A DNA stretch of 37,449 bases from Calditrichia bacterium (GTDB lineage Bacteria > Calditrichota > Calditrichia > Calditrichales > Calditrichaceae). The notes beneath the pieces were generated by a model, which ran no database searches, was not told the DNA's origin, and was given only the letters and a program-made list of their open reading frames with translations. Made by a program: the position numbers and the translations under genes. The stretch is from NCBI GenBank assembly GCA_026983775.1, contig JALSTK010000148.1, forward strand, positions 1 through 37,449, read 5' to 3'. Shown one piece after another: positions 1-7,787 of this stretch; within the stretch, counting starts at the first letter, position 1, and every line of letters starts with the position of its first letter.

Positions 1-290
1 TCGCCACCCGGGTCGATGTTTGGATTCCCAATCAAGCTGGACCCGCCAAAGGACGGGCAGGCCACGACAAAGCCGGGCAGGCATGACAGTGTACGGCAGA
101 CTTGACACGAGGATAATGCCATGTGAAAACAGGTGTCATTCCCGTATAAACGGGAATCCAGGGATGCTCTCGCCATTCTGATGTGTGTTCTGGATGCCCG
201 GGCAGGTGGGAAATGACAAAAGAAAAACCGTGCTCGCTACGACAGGAGATCAGGGGATACCGTATGACTTGGGGACAGGGATACACTGAG
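1..290. repeat. Intergenic palindromic repeat cluster (MITE/REP-like)
   Basis: No gene is supported here. The stretch is GC-richer than the AT-rich bases that follow it. One unit runs from GTCATTCCC at 135 to GGGAAATGAC at 208-217, so its ends are imperfect inverted repeats bounded by GTCAT/ATGAC. Inside it lies a perfect 8-bp hairpin, ATTCCCGT (138-145) and ACGGGAAT (150-157). A second, degenerate unit lies at about 21-87: it contains GGATTCCC, two direct copies of CGGGCAGGC (54-62 and 74-82) and ends in GCATGAC. A third partial copy, CGGGCAGG, is at 199-206. The style matches the short palindromic intergenic repeats (ATTCCCG...CGGGAAT) scattered in many bacterial genomes. The 84-codon minus-strand reading frame through it is low-complexity repeat translation. 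Confidence 0.6.
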
Positions 291-354
291 AAGCTTTATT
301 CGGAAATTATTTTATTTTTATTGTTTTTTTTATTAATCTTATATACGGTATCCC
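254..354. repeat. 12-bp perfect inverted repeat upstream of the CGGC gene
   Basis: GGGATACCGTAT at 254-265 is repeated as its exact reverse complement at 343-354, with 77 bases between the arms. The interior from about 291 to 342 is very AT-rich. The right arm lies 28 bases before the start codon at 383, so it could be part of a regulatory site or the edge of a small repeat element. The sequence shows the symmetry only; a function is speculative. Confidence 0.4.
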
Positions 355-382
355 TCAAATGATAACCTGCTAAGGAGGTACA

Positions 383-829
383 ATGTCCAGAACTGTTAAA
401 ATCGGCATCATTATCTGTGATCGGTATCGCAGATGTGCAGGGGGAAAATGTTTCAGAGCCATGCGGGAGAAGGACGGTGCTTTTAACCGATATGCGGATC
501 GCGAGATCGAACTGGTCGGCTATACGACCTGTGACGGCTGTCCCGGAGGCAATGTGGAATATGCCGTGGATGAGATGAAGAAGAACGGAGCCGAAGTGAT
601 TCACCTGGCTACGGGATTAATCGTGGGCTATCCGCCCTGTCCCTATCTTCAGTATTTCCATGATTACATACATACCAGGTACGGATTGGAAGTTGTGTAT
701 GGTACCCATCCGATTCCCGAAAAATACAAAAAAATTCATGAACAATTGGGGACATGGAAAGAAACGCAATGGAAGGAAATACTTGAAGCAACCCTGAGCG
801 ACGAACAAACCCGCCTGGCTTACGATTAG
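383..829 (+). CDS. CGGC-domain protein
   Basis: A 148-residue soluble protein without signal peptide. It starts after a strong AAGGAGGT Shine-Dalgarno at about 373-380. Its cysteine layout is that of the CGGC domain family: C12, C18 and C23 in a C-x-R-Y-R-x-C segment near the N-terminus, then C50-D-G-C53-P-G-G, and C86 in a P-P-C-P stretch. The family is generally described as putative metal- or cofactor-binding, with no established reaction. Here the first glycine of the name-giving C-G-G-C is Asp. It is followed after 52 bases by an octaheme cytochrome on the same strand, so the two are probably co-transcribed and a redox or metal role is possible. That link is inference. Confidence 0.75.
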   Translation: MSRTVKIGIIICDRYRRCAGGKCFRAMREKDGAFNRYADREIELVGYTTCDGCPGGNVEYAVDEMKKNGAEVIHLATGLIVGYPPCPYLQYFHDYIHTRYGLEVVYGTHPIPEKYKKIHEQLGTWKETQWKEILEATLSDEQTRLAYD

Positions 830-881
830 AAACAGATTCGGCTCAAGAAGCTTTCTAAATGTTATAAAAGGAGTATGCGCC

Positions 882-2375
882 ATGGAAAAATCGGATCGTT
901 TTGTACGTTATTCTCTTTCTTTTTTATTGTTTTTTCTGGTGGGATTCGGCTTGGCTCAAAAGATGCCGTTGAGCAGCGAGACGGAAGAATGCATCGGTTG
1001 TCATGAAGTAATTCAACCGGGTCTGGTGCAGTCCTGGAGAGACGGCCGCCATTCCAAAATCACGCCGCAGGCAGCTTTTAAAAAAGAAAAGATCAAACGT
1101 CGCATTTCTTCGCAGCCAACCAATCCCGCACTACAAAAAGTGGTGGTCGGTTGTTATGAATGCCATGCGCTCAATGCCGATCAACATCCGGATACCTTTG
1201 AGCATAATGGTTATAAAATTCATACGGTGGTAAGTTCAAAGGATTGTGCCACCTGCCATGCCGAAGAAGCCGGCCAGTACGGCCATAATATCATGGCCCA
1301 TGCTTATGGGAATTTGGTGGATAATACGGTTTATCAGCAATTGATTAAGTCCGTCATTCGTCCGGCCTCTCAAACTGACCATGCCGGAAGCGATTTTTTA
1401 ACAATGGATGAATCCTGTCTGTACTGTCACGGCACAAAGGTAACGGTAAAAGGTATGGAAACCCGGGATACGGAATTCGGCGAGATGAAGTTTCCCGTAT
1501 TGACCGGATGGCCCAATCAGGGGGTAGGGCGTCTAAACCCGGATGGCAGTCTGGGCTCCTGCACCTCCTGTCATCCCCGTCATGATTTCTCCATTGAAAC
1601 GGCCCGCCAGCCGTATACGTGCAGCGAGTGTCATAAGGGTCCGGATGTGCCGGCCTATAAAGTATATTCGGTCAGTAAACACGGAAATATTTTTAAATCA
1701 CAAGGTAAAAAATTCAACCTGACTGCCGTGCCCTGGAAGATCGGCCAGGATTTTACAGCACCCACTTGCGCTACCTGCCATGCCAGTTTACTTACCGATT
1801 CGGAAGGCAATGTGATAGCGGAACGTACCCATCAATTTAACGATCGTTTGGCCTGGCGTCTATTAGGGGTTCCCTACGCTGTCCCCCATCCCAGGACACC
1901 GGAACTCTATAAAATAAGAAATTCGGCGGGATTACCTCTTACCGCGGACCTGGATGGTAGCCCGGCCTCTAAATTCTTAATTACTAAAGAAGAGCAGAAG
2001 AGAAGAAATGACAGGATGCAGAAAATTTGTTTAACCTGCCATAGCAGCGGTTGGGTAAAGAGACATTTCAAACGATTGGATAATACCATACAGTCCACCA
2101 ATGCTTTAACGCTCTCGGCTACAAAAATTATGTCCAAAATTTGGGAGAAGGGCTTAGCGGACCAGGGCAATATGTTCGATGAAGAGCCGGAACGGTTATG
2201 GACTTCGTTGTGGCTTTTTTATAATAATTCGACCCGTTTTGCTTCGGCAATGGCCGGTGGGGGAGATTACGGAGTCTTTGCTAACGGCCGCTATCAGGGT
2301 ACCGAACAGTTATTCAGGTTAAAAAGCTGGCTCGAACTTCATATACAGATGGCAAAAAAAGCTCAAAAAAAATAA
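882..2375 (+). CDS. Octaheme cytochrome c, hydroxylamine oxidoreductase-like
   Basis: A 497-residue exported protein. Its signal peptide (hydrophobic residues about 11-25, likely cut after G-L-A) is followed by eight C-x-x-C-H haem-binding motifs, starting at residues 37, 91, 122, 179, 227, 247, 296 and 383. Eight haems, the length of about 500 residues and the C-terminal helical tail after the last motif fit the HAO/octaheme family, which oxidises hydroxylamine or hydrazine or, in reductive members, reduces nitrite or hydroxylamine. In that family the fourth haem is usually catalytic, here C179-L-Y-C-H. Oxidative HAOs crosslink it to a C-terminal Tyr of a neighbouring subunit. Tyrosines are present in the tail (for example in G-G-D-Y-G-V and G-R-Y-Q), but I cannot tell by eye whether one is equivalent. 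The start has an AAAAGGAG ribosome site. The substrate is unknown. Confidence 0.72.
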   Translation: MEKSDRFVRYSLSFLLFFLVGFGLAQKMPLSSETEECIGCHEVIQPGLVQSWRDGRHSKITPQAAFKKEKIKRRISSQPTNPALQKVVVGCYECHALNADQHPDTFEHNGYKIHTVVSSKDCATCHAEEAGQYGHNIMAHAYGNLVDNTVYQQLIKSVIRPASQTDHAGSDFLTMDESCLYCHGTKVTVKGMETRDTEFGEMKFPVLTGWPNQGVGRLNPDGSLGSCTSCHPRHDFSIETARQPYTCSECHKGPDVPAYKVYSVSKHGNIFKSQGKKFNLTAVPWKIGQDFTAPTCATCHASLLTDSEGNVIAERTHQFNDRLAWRLLGVPYAVPHPRTPELYKIRNSAGLPLTADLDGSPASKFLITKEEQKRRNDRMQKICLTCHSSGWVKRHFKRLDNTIQSTNALTLSATKIMSKIWEKGLADQGNMFDEEPERLWTSLWLFYNNSTRFASAMAGGGDYGVFANGRYQGTEQLFRLKSWLELHIQMAKKAQKK

Positions 2376-2402
2376 CAAGATCGATATGGAATAGGGTGTC
2401 TT

Positions 2403-2435
2403 CGGGATGCTTAAAGCCCATAAGCGAGCATCCCG
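2403..2435. terminator. Hairpin between convergent cytochrome and recX genes
   Basis: CGGGATGCT (2403-2411) pairs perfectly with AGCATCCCG (2427-2435) around a 15-base loop. It lies between the stop of the octaheme cytochrome and the stop of recX, which face each other. Neither side has a clear T-run, so it may be a weak bidirectional terminator or another copy of a palindromic intergenic repeat. Confidence 0.4.
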
Positions 2436-2440
2436 CTCCA

Positions 2441-3064
2441 CTACTCTAGGTCACGAATAGAAAGTTGGCCGATGGTTTGCCAGCTAAATCCTTTTTGTTG
2501 CAGAAAGCGAATTAGTTTTTGACGTTTCTTTTGAGGTCCGCTATCCTTTAAAGTGGCCAGCTTTTTATTCATCTGTAGCCGGGCATTCTCAATCACTTGC
2601 CGATCGCTGTATATCTTTTGCAATAGATGCTCAATGTCTTCGGCGCGGGCTCCCTTTTGCAGTAAATTGTTTTTAATGCGCAACGGGCCGTTGTGCTTGA
2701 GGGTCATTTCATCTCTAATATAGCGTTCTATAAAATCGGAATCATTCAGATAATTCTGTTTCTGAATGATTTGCAAAGCCCGGTTAATTATCTCCTTTGC
2801 ATAAGCTTTTTGCCGTAATTTTCGTCGTAATTCTGCAGTAAGATGCGGCCGGCGACTCAGATAGCGGTATGCTTGATGGGTGCACTGCATAACTTCATCA
2901 TATTTCTGTATTTTTCGTAATTCGGCATCTGTAAATTCTTTCCCTCTTTGCAGGGTAAAATGGACCAAGGTGTCTTCGTGGATTGTGAATAAAAAAATAT
3001 CATCCGAATACAGATCATACAGGGCTTTTCGGCCTTTGTGTCGTTCGATTTTAGTGATTTTCAT
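2441..3064 (-). CDS. recX: Regulatory protein RecX
   Basis: A 207-residue basic, all-helical protein. It contains the RecX signature Y-L-S-R-R-P-H-L-T-A-E-L-R-R-K-L near residues 68-83, followed by the tandem three-helix repeats typical of the family, and K-G-F-S-W-Q-T-I near the C-terminus. RecX binds within RecA filaments and modulates strand exchange and ATP hydrolysis in the cytoplasm. In many bacteria recX lies directly downstream of recA. Here it is on the same strand but separated from recA by an intervening lipoprotein gene on the other strand, so it must have its own promoter in 3065-3193. A GA-rich stretch (AGAGGGA, about 3077-3083) upstream could serve as ribosome site, although spacing is long. 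Confidence 0.85.
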   Translation of the reverse strand: MKITKIERHKGRKALYDLYSDDIFLFTIHEDTLVHFTLQRGKEFTDAELRKIQKYDEVMQCTHQAYRYLSRRPHLTAELRRKLRQKAYAKEIINRALQIIQKQNYLNDSDFIERYIRDEMTLKHNGPLRIKNNLLQKGARAEDIEHLLQKIYSDRQVIENARLQMNKKLATLKDSGPQKKRQKLIRFLQQKGFSWQTIGQLSIRDLE

Positions 3065-3128
3065 CAGGCACCGGTTCCCTCTTTATAAATAGGTCATTTT
3101 CTAACTAAGTGTATTTTGTTGCTAATCA

Positions 3129-3157
3129 TTTTCATTTTTTTACGAATGTCCTAAGAT
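3129..3157 (+). promoter_or_regulatory. Possible sigma-70-like promoter of the lipoprotein gene
   Basis: TTTTCA (3129-3134) and TAAGAT (3152-3157) are separated by 17 bases, each matching four of six positions of the -35 and -10 consensus. The predicted transcript start near 3164 leaves a leader of about 30 bases with a GGAGGGGG ribosome site. The surrounding sequence is AT-rich, so chance matches are easy. Confidence 0.3.
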
Positions 3158-3193
3158 AATTGTCCAATCAATCAATTCTCTTAGGAGGGGGCT

Positions 3194-4621
3194 ATGTCCT
3201 ATTTCAAATTATTTACGGGTTTGTTATTTTCTTTGCTACTACTGTTTAGTTGTCAGCAGAAGGTTACAAACACAGACGATCAAAATCAACTGAATGCCGT
3301 AGTATCCGATCAGGCCGGGATCGGCTATCAGGTAAATGATCTCAATGCCACCAGCGATGAAATTCAATCGTTAACCGGTGACGAGCAATTTGTTGAGGAT
3401 CAGGGTGTTCCCGGGGTAAGTACCGTTAAGACTCTAAAAAAACGGGGCTTGGAACTGGTCCGCGCCGTACCGCAGCATATGCCGGATATACCCATCCTGG
3501 CAAAAGTAGCCGGAGATTCGTTGATCTTTTTTCAGGAAACCAATACGGGTGGTTTTGGAAAACGGGTTGCTCTCTATTATAATTTTGAAAGCGGTTTGGC
3601 CCGATATTACCAGGTTACCTTCCGATTCCCGGCAGGCAGAAACCTGCAATACGATTCGACCGAAGTTGTGGCAGACTTAAATAAAACTTTGGACAACGAC
3701 AGGGATGATAAATTGGTCAGCGTTTTTTCCTGGCAAAAATTCAAAGAGAGCTTCTTTGTGGATTCCATACGATCGGATATTGAGATAACCGACTACGAAG
3801 GAACGGAACCGACAGGTCTGACGGCTGTTTCGGATTCCTATTACAGCGGTGGGATGCGGCTTATCCATAAAAAGCAGACCGCAGAGATGCATCCCGATAA
3901 TTCCGGTACATTGCGTGAAGATTTCTATTACAAAGACGGTACGGATTCATACAACCGCTTCACTTTCCAATCCGATTATCAAGGAACCTTTGAGAAGAAA
4001 TACCGCAACGGTTTACTGGTTTCCGGAAGCTTTAATCAATTACGGGATGATAACCACGGTTCCTATAGCGAATTGATTGATTTTCCGGATGGCCGTACTC
4101 TGGATAAGATTACCAGGTCGGCGGAAGTCTGGCTTGAACTGCCGGATTCAACCTCCCATGCCGATTATCACCATGCCGTATATTTCAGCTCGGGTAAAGT
4201 AGACTCTTTACAGGCCACTCTCGTGGTTACTAAGAATGAGGGTGATAGAACCGGTACGCTCAATGTAAGTAAATCCAATGGCGCACACGGTACGATCAAA
4301 ACGGTTGTTACAGCCGAAGTCAAGACCCTAACCGGAAATTGGACAACCTGGAATAACTACTATATTCTGATCAGCGCAGAATACTATCTGGATGGTAGCG
4401 GCCATGTCCATTATGCGGTGTATAAAACGGAAGATGCCTATAATAACGGGGATGATCCGCTCCTGGTTGCTGATTATAACTTCGCCCCCGATCATAGCGG
4501 TAATGGCACGATTACTCATGGTGATACGAGCTACGATGTGACCTTCGATGAGAGTGGTCAGGGTACGATCAGCGATGGGCAACATAGCACGGATTTTAAT
4601 TTTTTCGCGAATGGAAAATGA
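3194..4621 (+). CDS. Unrecognised lipoprotein, beta-rich
   Basis: A 475-residue protein. Its N-terminus is a lipoprotein signal with lipobox L-F-S-C (Cys20), followed by an Asp/Asn-rich linker, so it should be lipid-anchored in the envelope. I do not recognise a family. Residues about 40-160 form a variable domain. From about residue 200 on the sequence alternates short Gly/Asp/Thr turns with aromatic strands (Y-Y-K-D-G-T, F-P-D-G-R-T, G-H-V-H-Y-A-V-Y), which suggests a long antiparallel beta structure. The last 50 residues are Asp/Gly/Thr/His-rich. A very strong TTAGGAGGGGG ribosome site supports the start. It stands alone between recX (divergent) and recA (convergent). Confidence 0.7.
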   Translation: MSYFKLFTGLLFSLLLLFSCQQKVTNTDDQNQLNAVVSDQAGIGYQVNDLNATSDEIQSLTGDEQFVEDQGVPGVSTVKTLKKRGLELVRAVPQHMPDIPILAKVAGDSLIFFQETNTGGFGKRVALYYNFESGLARYYQVTFRFPAGRNLQYDSTEVVADLNKTLDNDRDDKLVSVFSWQKFKESFFVDSIRSDIEITDYEGTEPTGLTAVSDSYYSGGMRLIHKKQTAEMHPDNSGTLREDFYYKDGTDSYNRFTFQSDYQGTFEKKYRNGLLVSGSFNQLRDDNHGSYSELIDFPDGRTLDKITRSAEVWLELPDSTSHADYHHAVYFSSGKVDSLQATLVVTKNEGDRTGTLNVSKSNGAHGTIKTVVTAEVKTLTGNWTTWNNYYILISAEYYLDGSGHVHYAVYKTEDAYNNGDDPLLVADYNFAPDHSGNGTITHGDTSYDVTFDESGQGTISDGQHSTDFNFFANGK

Positions 4622-4696
4622 GCCGGTAATACACAGATTATTTCCAAAAGAAAATTAACTTACTTCGATTCTCCGGGAATGTCGGATGTGAACGAT

Positions 4697-4732
4697 ACAT
4701 AGCGGCTTTAAAAGCCGCTATGTTAATTTTTA
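4697..4732 (+). terminator. Intrinsic terminator after the lipoprotein gene
   Basis: ACATAGCGGCT (4697-4707) pairs with AGCCGCTATGT (4713-4723) over 11 bp, with additional A-T pairs possible in the short TTAAA loop. On the + strand it is followed by TAATTTTTA, a usable U-tract, so it should end the lipoprotein transcript. The U-tract is also the last codons of the convergent recA. The hairpin may help stop recA transcription too, but on the minus strand there is no T-run after it. Confidence 0.65.
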
Positions 4733-5751
4733 GATTCCGCCTCTTCTTCCTCTCCGGGAATGAGTCCCAGTGCGACTCGTACTTTTTCTTCGATTTCTTT
4801 AAAGGTATCGGGATTTTCGGCTAAGAAGCGTTTGGCGTTTTCCCGGCCCTGTCCCAGACGGATATCCCCGTAAGAGAACCAGGTGCCGCTTTTTTGAATG
4901 ATGCGATGATTCACGGCATTGTCTAACACATCCCCCTCCTGGGAAATCCCGAGGGAGTACATGATATCGAATTCGGCATCCCGAAAGGGAGGAGCCAGTT
5001 TGTTCTTGACCACTTTAACTTTGGTGCGGTTGCCAACCATTTCCGCCGCTTCTTTGATGGTTGCGATACGACGGATGTCCAGGCGGATCGATGTGTAAAA
5101 TTTAAGTGCCCGTCCGCCGGTGGTCGTTTCCGGATTGCCGAACATGACGCCGATTTTTTCCCGAACCTGATTAATAAAAACCACGCTTGTATTGGATTTG
5201 CTGACTGTCCCGGTTAGTTTGCGTAAAGCCTGAGACATCAAGCGGGCTTGCAGCCCCATGTGTGAATCACCCATTTCCCCTTCGATTTCCGCCCTCGGCA
5301 CCAGAGCCGCTACGGAATCGATAACCACCACATCCAAAGCACCGCTGCGCACCAGAGTCTCTACAATTTCCAGAGCCTGTTCTCCGTTATCCGGCTGACT
5401 GACCAGCAGGTTAACCGTATCCACACCCAATTTCTTGGCATAAATCGGATCGAGCGCATGTTCGGCATCGATGAAAGCAGCCAGACCGCCCATCTTCTGT
5501 GCTTCGGCGATAATGTGCAAAGCCAGAGTTGTTTTCCCGGAAGATTCGGGGCCAAAAATTTCGGTGACACGACCCCTGGGGATGCCGCCGATGCCCAGAG
5601 CCGCATCTAAGGAAATGGAACCGGTCGGGATGACATCGACCTGCACCTTGGGCCGGTCTCCCAGACGCATGATGGAACCCTTGCCGAAATTTCGTTCAAT
5701 CTGGGAAACAGCAAGATCCACCGCTTTTGTTTTATCTTTCAAGTCAACCAT
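4723..5751 (-). CDS. recA: Recombinase RecA
   Basis: A 342-residue RecA of usual length. The Walker A motif G-P-E-S-S-G-K-T is at residues 67-74. The Walker B segment ([10 protein letters not shown]), the L1 loop region (G-E-M-G-D-S-H-M-G) and the L2 region ([18 protein letters not shown]) are all intact, and the C-terminus is acidic. It coats single-stranded DNA, catalyses strand exchange and stimulates LexA self-cleavage. It is the last gene of a minus-strand series pgsA-pgpA-cinA-thpR-recA. A 188-base gap precedes it, so it may also have its own promoter. I could not identify a LexA box in that gap. The start has an AAAGG ribosome site. Confidence 0.97.
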   Translation of the reverse strand: MVDLKDKTKAVDLAVSQIERNFGKGSIMRLGDRPKVQVDVIPTGSISLDAALGIGGIPRGRVTEIFGPESSGKTTLALHIIAEAQKMGGLAAFIDAEHALDPIYAKKLGVDTVNLLVSQPDNGEQALEIVETLVRSGALDVVVIDSVAALVPRAEIEGEMGDSHMGLQARLMSQALRKLTGTVSKSNTSVVFINQVREKIGVMFGNPETTTGGRALKFYTSIRLDIRRIATIKEAAEMVGNRTKVKVVKNKLAPPFRDAEFDIMYSLGISQEGDVLDNAVNHRIIQKSGTWFSYGDIRLGQGRENAKRFLAENPDTFKEIEEKVRVALGLIPGEEEEAESKN

Positions 5752-5939
5752 AAGAAAACCTTTTTAATTTATGTTAAGTAAAGTTAGAAAGAATCCGTTG
5801 GTTCACTGCATAGATCCCGGAACAGGAATGGTTTTCCCTTATACCACTTCACAGGGAAAGTGATCCCCATAGGCAAACCAATTACGGATCGGCATAAAAA
5901 CGATCGTACAGTAAAAAAGAATCTAATACTTAAATGCAA

Positions 5940-6509
5940 CTAGCGCAAAGAATATTTTTGAATCGGCGTGTATTGAGCTCCCCGGGGCCGAAGAATACTA
6001 CGCATCACAATTAACTCGCTAACCGGAAATTCCGTTTTTTGAAAAGGATACTGGTTTACAAAGGCAAATAATTCACTGAAATCCCGGGGAAATTTTACGC
6101 GCGCCATCGTCAAATGGGGAGAAAAACGCCGTTTCTCTTTTTCAAAACCCAGCGGTTCCAAATAATCCTCAATATCATTTTGGAGTCTAAACAACGGTTC
6201 ATGCGGCTGACTCTGTATGCCAAGCCAAAGTACTCTCGGTCGCCGTTCATTGGGAAAGCCTCCGAATTCGGATATGACGATGGAAAAGGGACGATAGTTT
6301 TTCGGTAGATCGAAAAGCCGGGCAATGACGGCATCGATCCTTTCTGCAGGTTGATTTCCTAAAAATTTAAGGGTGATATGCATGGCATTCGGATGGACCC
6401 ATTTTAATTGGGGAGCGAATGATTTTATGCGGGTCTGATATTGGACGATCTTTTCCCTCACTTCCTGGGGGATATCAATGGCTATAAAACTGCGAATTAT
6501 CTCGGACAT
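5940..6509 (-). CDS. thpR: RNA 2',3'-cyclic phosphodiesterase (2H family)
   Basis: A 189-residue protein of the LigT/ThpR 2H phosphoesterase family. The two catalytic H-x-T motifs are visible: H44-I-T46 (in H-I-T-L-K-F-L-G) and H132-L-T134 (in P-H-L-T-M-A-R). Family members hydrolyse RNA 2',3'-cyclic phosphate ends to 2'-phosphates and were first described as 2'-5' RNA ligases. It lies 30 bases downstream of cinA in the same operon. Cytoplasmic, with no signal sequence. Confidence 0.9.
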   Translation of the reverse strand: MSEIIRSFIAIDIPQEVREKIVQYQTRIKSFAPQLKWVHPNAMHITLKFLGNQPAERIDAVIARLFDLPKNYRPFSIVISEFGGFPNERRPRVLWLGIQSQPHEPLFRLQNDIEDYLEPLGFEKEKRRFSPHLTMARVKFPRDFSELFAFVNQYPFQKTEFPVSELIVMRSILRPRGAQYTPIQKYSLR

Positions 6510-6539
6510 AGTAGCCTGCCCTTTTTATCTTTTTTGCTT

Positions 6540-7787
6540 TTATTCGATATTCAGCAACAAGCGACGCAACAGTTCCATAGCGCTATTGGCGCCCCTTCTC
6601 TTATTGACCCGACGCTCCGAACCGAAATGGAACTCCTTTACGATCTCCTTATCTTTACAGCGAACCGCAATATAAGCCAGCCCTACAGGTTTCGTTTCGG
6701 TGGCACCACCCGGGCCGGCAATACCGGTGGTGGCCATGCTGCAATCACTGTGCATGAGCTGTTGAACACCGCGCACCATTTCAACGGCAGTTTGTTTACT
6801 TACGGCGCCGAATTTTTCCAGGGTGGATTTCTGCACATTGAGCAACTGCATCTTGCTTGCATTACTGTAGGTGACCAGGTCGCCTAAAAAATAGACGGAA
6901 CTACCGGGAATATTGGTCAATAAATCGCCGATAAGACCTCCGCTGAAGCTTTCGGCAACCGAAACGGTTAGTTTTTGTTCGCTGAGTAATTGTCCCAGAA
7001 CCTCTTCCAGCTCAATCTCCTGATCCGTAAAAATGTATTCGGAAATTTCTTCACGAATCAATTGCACCAAACGGTCCAATTTTTCAACTTCCCGCCTTTG
7101 TTCCGTGGTAATCCGGAAACGCAAATCCACACCGATCTGTCGTGGCAAAAAAGCGATCTGTATCTGAGGATACTTTTTTAGAATAGGATTGAGCCGCTGC
7201 AAAAGAAAGGACTCCGGAAAACCAATCGTTCTCAGCAATCGATTGTGCACAGGGATTAAATGAAGAGTCTTTTTAAGATCGTTTACAATGAACTCACGTA
7301 CCATATATTTCATTTCGTCCGGCACCCCGGGCATAAAATAGAAATGGCGTTTTTCCCTGCGAAAAATGAGCCCCGGTGCCGTTCCCCTCGGATTACGGAT
7401 GTAGGCATCACAAAGTGGGAGCAGGGCTTGCTGTTTATTGATTTCCGTAAGGGGTCGATCCCGTTCTTTTAAGAAACGTTTTACATCCTTCAGGACTTCG
7501 CTGTTGATGGCCATGCCCACATGAAAGAATTCACTAATGGTTTTTTTGGTGATGTCATCCGGCGTAGGACCCAAACCGCCGGTGATCAACACCACATCAG
7601 CCCGGGTGGAAGCGGTTTGTAATGCACGGAGTATCTCTTCCTGTTCATCGGCAATGGTTGTTACCCAGTGCACCGGCAGACCGATAGACATCAATTGCCT
7701 GGAAATGTAAGTTGCGTTGGTATTAACCGTGTAACCGGCCAATACCTCATTGCCGATAGATATAATTTCGGCTCTCTGTGGTTTCAT
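6540..7787 (-). CDS. cinA: CinA family protein (NMN deamidase / competence-damage type)
   Basis: A 415-residue, two-domain CinA. The N-terminal molybdopterin-binding-like domain has G-G-L-G-P-T-P-D-D near residues 69-77. The C-terminal PncC domain has A-E-S-F-S-G-G, then G-S-S-V-Y-F-L-G and T-G-I-A-G-P-G-G. PncC domains deamidate nicotinamide mononucleotide in NAD salvage, and the N-terminal domain of long CinA forms is linked to ADP-ribose hydrolysis. The usual A-E-S-C-T-G-G is A-E-S-F-S-G-G here; the Ser after Glu is kept. The start overlaps the pgpA stop by four bases (ATGA), indicating translational coupling. The cinA-(thpR)-recA neighbourhood is common in bacteria. Confidence 0.92.
   Translation of the reverse strand: MKPQRAEIISIGNEVLAGYTVNTNATYISRQLMSIGLPVHWVTTIADEQEEILRALQTASTRADVVLITGGLGPTPDDITKKTISEFFHVGMAINSEVLKDVKRFLKERDRPLTEINKQQALLPLCDAYIRNPRGTAPGLIFRREKRHFYFMPGVPDEMKYMVREFIVNDLKKTLHLIPVHNRLLRTIGFPESFLLQRLNPILKKYPQIQIAFLPRQIGVDLRFRITTEQRREVEKLDRLVQLIREEISEYIFTDQEIELEEVLGQLLSEQKLTVSVAESFSGGLIGDLLTNIPGSSVYFLGDLVTYSNASKMQLLNVQKSTLEKFGAVSKQTAVEMVRGVQQLMHSDCSMATTGIAGPGGATETKPVGLAYIAVRCKDKEIVKEFHFGSERRVNKRRGANSAMELLRRLLLNIE

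Noticed and set aside
32-286. 84-codon minus-strand open frame in the first 300 bases
   Set aside because: It translates the palindromic repeats, is rich in Pro/His/Trp repeats, has no ribosome site and no family resemblance.
826-858. Inverted repeat TTAGAAA/TTTCTAA between the CGGC gene and the cytochrome
   Set aside because: Only seven A/T-rich pairs with a 19-base loop and no T-run; not a terminator.
5752-5939. LexA box or RNA structure upstream of recA
   Set aside because: I saw no GAAC-N4-GTTC or CTGT-N8-ACAG type site. The 7-bp inverted repeat TTTCCCT/AGGGAAA (5833-5859) lacks a T-run, so it is not a convincing terminator.
6441-6887. 148-codon plus-strand frame opposite thpR/cinA
   Set aside because: It is antisense to the conserved C-terminal PncC domain of CinA and has no ribosome site; a shadow frame.
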